In this document: positions 59,105-64,000 of the stretch, piece after piece
Position numbering within the stretch: the first letter of the stretch is position 1
How the letters are laid out: every line of letters starts with the position of its first letter
From: Streptomyces monomycini
GTDB taxonomy: Bacteria; Actinomycetota; Actinomycetes; Streptomycetales; Streptomycetaceae
NCBI RefSeq assembly: GCF_022271435.1
Contig: NZ_JAFIQY010000005.1
Location: 248,001 to 312,000, forward strand
Direction: 5' to 3'
Length of the DNA: 64,000 nucleotides
Notes under the pieces: generated by a model
Told to the model about the DNA's origin: nothing
Databases searched by the model: none
The model's input: the letters and a program-made list of their open reading frames with translations, nothing else
Program-made: the position numbers and the translations under genes

Positions 59105-59144
59105 AAGGGCCCGGGACACACCCGCCGGTGTGTCCCGGGCCCTT
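59105..59144. terminator. Bidirectional terminator, 18-pair stem
   Basis: AAGGGCCCGGGACACACC (59105-59122) pairs perfectly with 59127-59144 around a CGCC loop, between the barstar gene and the convergent LLM oxidoreductase gene. Symmetric A and T ends suit termination from both sides. Confidence 0.85.
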
Positions 59145-59171
59145 CGCCGCACCGGCGCGCCGACGCTCCGT

Positions 59172-60194
59172 TCAGGCGTTGACCTTCGGGATGACGTCCC
59201 TGGCGTACGCGTCGATCACCTTCTCCTTCGCGTCGTGCATCGCGTACAGCGCGAACTGATCGACGCCCAGTTCCCGCAGCCTGCGCAACTTCTCGACCTG
59301 CGCGTCCGCCGTGCCGATGAGGCAGAAGCGGTCGACGATCTCGTCGGGGACGAAGGCGGTGTCCGGGTTGCCCGAACGGCCGTGGTGGGCGTAGTCGTAG
59401 CCTTCGCGGGACTTGATGTAGTCGGTCAGTTCCTGCGGCACCGCGCCCGAGTCCGTGCCGTACTTGGACACCAGGTCGGCCACGTGGTTGCCGACCATGC
59501 CGCCGAACCACCGGCACTGTTCCCTGGCGTGGGCGAGCGCCTCGGGCGAGTCGTCCTCCGTGACGTAGGCGGGGGCCGCGACGCAGATCTTGACGTCGGA
59601 CGGGTCACGGCCTGCCGCCGAGGCGGCCGCGCGTACCGCCTTCACCATCCACTCCGTGAGGTACGGGTCGGCGAGCTGGAGGATGAAACCGTCGGCCTCC
59701 TCGCCGGTCATCTTGAGCGCCTTGGGGCCGTACGCGGCCATCCAGACAGGAAGCCGCGCCCCTTCGCGCACCCAGGGGAACTTCACGACCATGCCGCCGC
59801 CGAGGTCGGCTTCGTCGCCGCGTCCGAGAGCGCGGACGATCTTCATCGTCTCGCTGATGCGCGCCAGCGTGTTGGGGGCGCGGCCGGCCACCCGCATCGC
59901 CGAGTCGCCGCGTCCGATGCCGCAGACGGTGCGGTTGCCGTACATGTCGTTGAGGGTGGCGAAGGTGGAGGCGGTGACCTCCGGGGTGCGGGTCGAAGGG
60001 TTGGTGACCATCGGGCCGACGGTCAGGCGTTCGGTGTGTTCCAGAATGCGGCTGTAGATGACGAACGGCTCCTGCCACAGCACACACGAGTCGAAGGTCC
60101 AGCCGTGGGTGAAGCCCGCTGCCTCCGCGCGCCGCATGAGGCTGACGACCTGGGAGGCCGGCGGATCGGTTTGCAGAACGAGTCCGAAGTCCAT
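59172..60194 (-). CDS. F420-dependent LLM-class oxidoreductase
   Basis: A 340-residue luciferase-like enzyme (MDFGLVLQTDPPASQVVSLMRRAE, VGPMVTNPSTRTPEVTASTFATLNDMYGNRTVCGIGRGDSAMR), resembling the subfamily that I recall being encoded next to hydantoinase/dihydropyrimidinase. Start ATG 60194 follows AAGGGG by eight bases. It lies 21 bases after the dihydropyrimidinase gene in the same direction, so the two probably act on the same pyrimidine or hydantoin-type substrate. Confidence 0.9.
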   Translation of the reverse strand: MDFGLVLQTDPPASQVVSLMRRAEAAGFTHGWTFDSCVLWQEPFVIYSRILEHTERLTVGPMVTNPSTRTPEVTASTFATLNDMYGNRTVCGIGRGDSAMRVAGRAPNTLARISETMKIVRALGRGDEADLGGGMVVKFPWVREGARLPVWMAAYGPKALKMTGEEADGFILQLADPYLTEWMVKAVRAAASAAGRDPSDVKICVAAPAYVTEDDSPEALAHAREQCRWFGGMVGNHVADLVSKYGTDSGAVPQELTDYIKSREGYDYAHHGRSGNPDTAFVPDEIVDRFCLIGTADAQVEKLRRLRELGVDQFALYAMHDAKEKVIDAYARDVIPKVNA

Positions 60195-60215
60195 GGTGAT
60201 AACCCCTTCCGCTGT

Positions 60216-61607
60216 TCAGTTCAGGTACTGGCAGGTGCCGCGCGGGGTGTAGGCGCCGTGCCCGTCCCGGCCGGTGAACTCGCGCGCGGTGATGACGGGT
60301 TCGCCGCGCGACAGGACCGTCTCGACCCGCCCGGTCAGGCGCCTGCCCTCGTAGGCCGAGTAGTCGACGTTCATGTGGTGGGTGGCCGCCGAGACGGTCT
60401 GCTCGGCGTGCGGGTCGTAAATGACGAGGTCGGCGTCGCTGCCCGGCGCGATGGTGCCCTTCTTCGGGTAGAGGCCGAACATCCTGGCCGGGGTCGCGCA
60501 GGCGATCTCGATCCAGCGCCGCCGGGTGAGGTGCCCGTCGACGACGGCCTGGTGCAGCAGGTCCATCCGGTTCTCGACGCCCGGCATCCCGTTCGGGATC
60601 TTGGAGAAGTCCCCGCGGCCCAGCTCCTTCTGTCCGGTGAAGCAGAACGGGCAGTGGTCCGTGGACACCACCTGGAGGTCGTTCGCGCGCAGGCCGTGCC
60701 AGAGTGCCGCCTGGTGCTCCTTCGGCCTCAGCGGGGTGCTGCACACGTACTTCGCGCCTTCGAAGCCGGGTTCGGCGAGGTTGTCCGTCGACAGGAACAG
60801 GTACTGCGGACACGTCTCGCCGAAGACCGGCAGGCCCTCGGACCGCGCACGCGTCAGTTCGGCGACCGCTTCCCGCGCCGACACGTGGACGACGTACAGC
60901 GGCGCTCCGGCGACCTGGGCCAGCTTGATCGCGCGATGGGTCGCCTCCGCTTCCAGGAGCGCCTTTCTGACCTCGCCGTGGTATCGCGGGTCGGCCTGGC
61001 CGCGCTCCAGCGCCTGCTGCACGAGCACGTCGATCGCGATGCCGTTCTCGGCGTGCATCATGATCAGGCCGCCGTTGTCACCGGCCCGCTGCATGGCGCG
61101 CAGGATCTGTCCGTCGTCGGAGTAGAAGACGCCCGGATACGCCATGAACAGTTTGAACGAGGTCACGCCTTCGCCCACGAGCCCGTCCATCTCCTTGAGC
61201 GTGGACTCGTTCACATCCGACACGATCATGTGGAAGGCGTAGTCGATCGCGCATCTTCCGTCGGCCTTCGCGTGCCAGGCGTCCAGCCCCTCCCGCAGCG
61301 CGGCGCCCTTCGACTGCACCGCGAAATCGATGATCGTGGTGGTGCCGCCCCACGCCGCCGCCTTCGTGCCGGTCTCGAAGGTGTCGGAGGAAGCCGTTCC
61401 GCCGAACGGGAATTCCATGTGGGTGTGGGCATCGACGCCGCCGGGGACGACGTACTTCCCGGTGGCGTCGATGACGCGGTCGGCTGTCCACTGCTGACTG
61501 TCCGGTGTGGCCAGTGCTTCGACGCGGCCGTTCTCGACCAGCACATCGGCGTGCACTTCTTCGGCGGCGGTGACGACCAGGCCGCCGCGGACGACTGTAC
61601 GGGTCAT
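60216..61607 (-). CDS. Dihydropyrimidinase / D-hydantoinase
   Basis: A 463-residue zinc amidohydrolase: DAHTHMEFPFGG (metal His pair), a carbamylated Lys in TSFKLFMAYPG, MMHAENG, VVHVSAREA and STDHCPF. It opens dihydrouracil or hydantoin rings in reductive pyrimidine breakdown. Start ATG 61607 (MTRTVVRGG); GTG 61628 would add seven residues. Forms a two-gene unit with the F420-type oxidoreductase. Confidence 0.93.
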   Translation of the reverse strand: MTRTVVRGGLVVTAAEEVHADVLVENGRVEALATPDSQQWTADRVIDATGKYVVPGGVDAHTHMEFPFGGTASSDTFETGTKAAAWGGTTTIIDFAVQSKGAALREGLDAWHAKADGRCAIDYAFHMIVSDVNESTLKEMDGLVGEGVTSFKLFMAYPGVFYSDDGQILRAMQRAGDNGGLIMMHAENGIAIDVLVQQALERGQADPRYHGEVRKALLEAEATHRAIKLAQVAGAPLYVVHVSAREAVAELTRARSEGLPVFGETCPQYLFLSTDNLAEPGFEGAKYVCSTPLRPKEHQAALWHGLRANDLQVVSTDHCPFCFTGQKELGRGDFSKIPNGMPGVENRMDLLHQAVVDGHLTRRRWIEIACATPARMFGLYPKKGTIAPGSDADLVIYDPHAEQTVSAATHHMNVDYSAYEGRRLTGRVETVLSRGEPVITAREFTGRDGHGAYTPRGTCQYLN

Positions 61608-61935
61608 GCTTCCGGTTCTCCCTTCCACACACCAGTGGTGCTCGGCGGCGCCGGAAGGGAGACGGCCCGGGTTGCCGTCCGGGCGGCCCGCCCCAGGTGA
61701 CGCCGCGTCATGACCGGTCTACACCCGTAGAGCGCGGCCGTGCAGCCGACCGTAGAAGCATGTCACCCACCGTGGCAACACCATGACCGCAGTTCAGGGG
61801 AGCCGGCCGGCGAACGGGCCGGGTTACTTCACTGATTGCGCAACTCGGGAACCTTGCCCTCGGCCGCCGCGTTGCCCGATGGGGGACAGCACGACACACC
61901 GGACCGTACGCACACGCAACAGGAGACACAGCACC
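61608..61935. other. Divergent intergenic region with a small dyad
   Basis: Separates the dihydropyrimidinase and terD genes. It holds TCTAC-ACCC-GTAGA at 61718-61731, whose half-sites match the longer dyad upstream of the second TerD gene. No gene is supported, and the promoters were not clearly identified. Confidence 0.35.
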
Positions 61936-62514
61936 ATGGGCGTCAGCCTCAGCAAGGGCCAGAACGTCGTCCTCAACCAGGACGGCACTCCCCTCGCGGA
62001 CGTCACCGTCGGCCTGGGCTGGGACGCCCGGCCCACCGCCGGCGCCGACTTCGACCTCGACGCCTCGGCGGTCGTCTGCGGCACCGACCAACGCGTCCTG
62101 TCCGACGCGCACTTCGTCTTCTACAACAACCTGACCAGTCCGGACGGCGCGGTCCGGCACACCGGCGACAACCTCACCGGCGCGGGCGACGGCGACGACG
62201 AGCAGATCCTCATCGACCTGGACCGGCTCGGCGAGGAGACCGGACAGGTCGTCTTCACCGTCTCCATCCACGACGCCGAGCGGCGCGGCCAGAGCTTCGG
62301 CCAGGTCGAGGACGCGTACATCCGCGTCGTGGACAACCTGACGGGCCGCGAGATGTGCCGCTACGAGCTGTCGTACGACGCCGCCGGCGAGACGGCGATG
62401 GTCTTCGGCGCCCTCTACCGGCGCGGCGGCGAATGGAAGTTCCGGGCCATCGGCCAGGGCTACGCGTCGGGTCTGGCCGGTATCGCCACCGACTACGGCG
62501 TCAACGTCGGCTGA
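61936..62514 (+). CDS. terD: TerD-family tellurium-resistance/stress protein
   Basis: A 192-residue calcium-binding protein: GVSLSKGQNVVLNQDG start, LGWDARPTAGADFDLDASAVV and NLTSPDGAVRHTGDNLTGAGDGDDEQILIDL, whose acidic residues bind two Ca ions in TerD. These proteins assist in tellurite and stress response; actinomycetes carry many copies. Start ATG 61936 with AGGAG ten bases upstream. Convergent with a second TerD gene, sharing a terminator. Confidence 0.93.
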   Translation: MGVSLSKGQNVVLNQDGTPLADVTVGLGWDARPTAGADFDLDASAVVCGTDQRVLSDAHFVFYNNLTSPDGAVRHTGDNLTGAGDGDDEQILIDLDRLGEETGQVVFTVSIHDAERRGQSFGQVEDAYIRVVDNLTGREMCRYELSYDAAGETAMVFGALYRRGGEWKFRAIGQGYASGLAGIATDYGVNVG

Positions 62515-62515
62515 C

Positions 62516-62547
62516 CCCGTACGCGAAAGGGCCCGTACGCGAAAGGG
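62516..62547. repeat. 16-bp perfect tandem duplication
   Basis: CCCGTACGCGAAAGGG occurs twice head to tail at 62516-62531 and 62532-62547, directly after the terD stop. The second copy overlaps the left arm of the terminator stem. Confidence 0.85.
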
Positions 62548-62571
62548 CGCGCCCGGGAGGGGCGCGCCCTT
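62543..62571. terminator. Bidirectional terminator between the TerD genes
   Basis: AAGGGCGCGCCC (62543-62554) pairs perfectly with GGGCGCGCCCTT (62560-62571) over a five-base loop. Ten bases before the stop codon of the convergent TerD gene. Confidence 0.85.
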
Positions 62572-62580
62572 CAGCCGTGC

Positions 62581-63162
62581 TTACAGGTGCGAGGCGATGG
62601 CCGGCATCAGGTCCTGGAAGGTGCGGCCGTTGGCGGGCTCACCGATGGCGGCCATCTCCCAGCCGCCGCCGGCCCGGCGCACCTTCGCCATGATCTGCGC
62701 GGTGTACGGGCCGCCGCCGGTCAGGGTGTAGCGGGCCATCTCCTGGCCGTTGGTCTCGTCCACCAGGCGGCAGAACGCGTTCTGCACCTCGGCGAAGGTC
62801 TGCCCGGTGAAGGAGTTCACCGTGAAGACGATCTGGTCGACGCGGGCGGGCACCCGCTGGAGGTCGACGAGGATCGCCTCGTCGTCGCCGCCCTGGCCCG
62901 CGCCGCCCACCAGGTTGTCACCGGTGTGGCGCACCGAGCCGTCGTCGCTGATCAGGTGCTGGAAGAAGACGACGTCGACGGGCTCCTGCCCGGCGAAGAG
63001 GACGGCCGAGGCGTCCAGGTCGATCTCGCGGGCCATCAGCTTGGCGAGGAAGCCCTTGCGGGCGGCGGCCTGCCAGCCGAGTCCCATCCGTACGACGCTG
63101 AGCTCGCCTCCGCCGGACTTGCTCAGACTGATCTTCTGACCCTTGTCCAGGTTCACGGTCAT
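62581..63162 (-). CDS. TerD-family protein (second copy)
   Basis: A 193-residue relative of TerD: VNLDKGQKISLSKSGGGELSVVRMGLGWQ, EIDLDASAVLF and RHTGDNLVGGAGQGGDDEAILVDL retain the Ca-binding residues, but the sequence is clearly diverged from the neighbouring copy (a shifted KGFLAKLMARE insert near residue 37). Start ATG 63162 with AGGAG. Probably a paralogue with a related stress role. Confidence 0.92.
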   Translation of the reverse strand: MTVNLDKGQKISLSKSGGGELSVVRMGLGWQAAARKGFLAKLMAREIDLDASAVLFAGQEPVDVVFFQHLISDDGSVRHTGDNLVGGAGQGGDDEAILVDLQRVPARVDQIVFTVNSFTGQTFAEVQNAFCRLVDETNGQEMARYTLTGGGPYTAQIMAKVRRAGGGWEMAAIGEPANGRTFQDLMPAIASHL

Positions 63163-63236
63163 GTGCTGTCACTCCTGCGTCGGGATGGCGTGCCTTGGGC
63201 AGGCGGCGGCCGTCGCCACCGGCCGGGGATCAAAAA

Positions 63237-63252
63237 TCTACAGCACTGTAGA
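63237..63252. promoter_or_regulatory. 16-bp dyad upstream of the second TerD gene
   Basis: TCTACAG-CA-CTGTAGA is symmetric apart from its two central bases and lies 75 bases upstream of the TerD gene's start, in an AT-rich stretch that also contains TAGATT as a -10-like hexamer on the minus strand. Candidate operator. Confidence 0.5.
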
Positions 63253-63430
63253 GGTAATGGAGAAGTAAAGAAACGCACAGTGGAGCGGGTGGGCACAAGT
63301 GCCCGACGGGCGGTACGGACGGCGGACGCCGGGCGCTGTGCGCTTGGCGGGCCCCGCCGGAATGCTCACAGCGGGGCCCAGTCGTACGGTACCCAGCCGG
63401 GCGCCCGCACAACAGGGCGCGTCGCCGCTT

Positions 63431-64000
63431 TCACGGCACCGGGGCCACCCGCTCCGCGCGGACGGCGGGCTGCTCCGCGTGGGCGCCCGGCCGCTCCGCG
63501 AGGCGCGCGTCCGGCTCCGCCGCCCCTTCCGCCAGCCGGCGCAGCGCCCGCGCCGACGGCGACCCGGGTTCGGCGTGGTAGGTGACCAGCTGCTGGTCCG
63601 GGTCGGCCGGCAGGGCGAGCGTCTCGTACGCGAGGGACAGCGGCCCCACCACCGGGTGCGTCAGCCGCTTCGTGCCGAAGCCCTTGTCCTGGACGTCGTG
63701 GGCCGCCCAGATCCGCCGGAAGTCCGCACTGCGCGCGGACAGCTCGTCGATCAGCGCGCACAGCTTCGGGTCCTCCGGGAACCGGCCGACGTCACGCCGC
63801 AGGTGGGCGACGACATGCGCCGCCTTCTCCGCCCAGTCGGCGTACAGCTCGCGCGCCGCCGGGGCGAGGAAGAGCTGCCAGGCCATGTTGCGCTCCTCGG
63901 CCGGCATCGCGGCGAAGTCACCGAGGAGTGCGCGGCCGAGCCGGTTCCAGCCGAGGATGTCCAGCCGCCGCCCGACCACGTACGCGGGGACGCCCTCCAT
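63431..64000 (-). CDS. MmyB-like transcriptional regulator, C-terminal part (5' end outside window)
   Basis: The last 189 residues of a longer protein; the frame is open to the window end, and Met at 64000 is probably internal. It matches the MmyB ligand-binding domain that follows an Xre-type HTH in actinomycete regulators (YVVGRRLDILGWNRLGRALLGDF, NMAWQLFLAPAARELYADWAEKAAHVVAHLRRDVGRFPEDPKL, THPVVGPLSLAYETLALPADPDQQLVTYHAEPGSPS). The HTH must lie beyond 64000. The C-terminal 40 residues are low-complexity and variable. Targets are commonly neighbouring short-chain dehydrogenases, not seen here. Confidence 0.85.
   Translation of the reverse strand: MEGVPAYVVGRRLDILGWNRLGRALLGDFAAMPAEERNMAWQLFLAPAARELYADWAEKAAHVVAHLRRDVGRFPEDPKLCALIDELSARSADFRRIWAAHDVQDKGFGTKRLTHPVVGPLSLAYETLALPADPDQQLVTYHAEPGSPSARALRRLAEGAAEPDARLAERPGAHAEQPAVRAERVAPVP

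Noticed and set aside
59130..61700. Plus-strand ORF of 856 codons across the LLM and dihydropyrimidinase genes
   Set aside because: It runs antisense to two well-recognised enzymes, has no family features, and crosses the terminator at 59105-59144; shadow frame.

Overview
The window is very GC-rich actinobacterial chromosome, almost certainly from Streptomyces or a close relative. Evidence is the extreme G/C bias at third codon positions, the frequent GTG starts, a CYP105-like P450 with its 3Fe-4S ferredoxin, a SpoIIE/GAF/ATPase regulator, TerD proteins, and a complete ethylmalonyl-CoA pathway cluster followed by psd-pssA in the order I recall from Streptomyces coelicolor. No tRNA, rRNA, transposase or replication origin was recognised. 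Both ends cut through genes (a P450 on the left, an MmyB-type regulator on the right).

Layout. 1-9.6 kb: P450/ferredoxin, a secreted CocE-type hydrolase, a lipoprotein, an S9 peptidase, a coupled M55 aminopeptidase/M20 peptidase pair, and a two-HTH regulator divergent from a secreted-type serine hydrolase. 9.9-24 kb: methyltransferase, a SpoIIE phosphatase with anti-sigma-type ATPase, an AraC regulator, a secreted intradiol dioxygenase with a carbohydrate-binding tail, a drug-type MFS transporter carrying three carboxypeptidase-regulatory-like repeats, an SRPBCC protein, a GntR regulator divergent from two tiny genes, two GNAT enzymes and a HEAT-repeat protein. 24.3-35.7 kb: central carbon metabolism, with a double 3-hydroxyacyl-CoA dehydrogenase, TetR regulator, a small orphan type I-E-like CRISPR array, then ccr, ethylmalonyl-CoA mutase, mcl, mesaconyl-CoA hydratase and an acyl-CoA dehydrogenase (acetyl-CoA assimilation and supply of extender units), then psd and pssA, closed by a textbook terminator. 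35.8-49.7 kb: glycerate kinase, BCCT transporter, an unusual tyrosinase that carries its own MelC1-like copper chaperone domain, Nudix, a flavin oxidoreductase behind a SoxR-box-like promoter, a nucleotidyltransferase, the alkylation-repair pair AdaA-AlkA/Ogt, GNAT, a GNAT-macrodomain fusion, and a TetR-controlled PPOX/PDR oxidoreductase pair. 49.7-64 kb: FAD oxidoreductase, inositol-phosphatase-like enzyme, gamma-glutamyltransferase, sirtuin, domain-permuted lipoate ligase, P-loop protein, DAO-type oxidase, a truncated barnase-like RNase with its barstar, an F420-type oxidoreductase/dihydropyrimidinase pair, and two convergent TerD genes.

Themes. Several proteins are unusual domain fusions: chaperone-tyrosinase, acetyltransferase-macrodomain, transporter-beta-sandwich, permuted lipoate ligase. 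Many genes show a TANNNT hexamer 6-8 bases before the start codon, which suggests leaderless transcripts. Perfect or near-perfect dyads mark probable operators next to the GntR and TetR regulators, and a 19-base-spaced MerR/SoxR-type promoter precedes the flavin oxidoreductase at 41 kb. All functions are read from sequence motifs; no database search was run.
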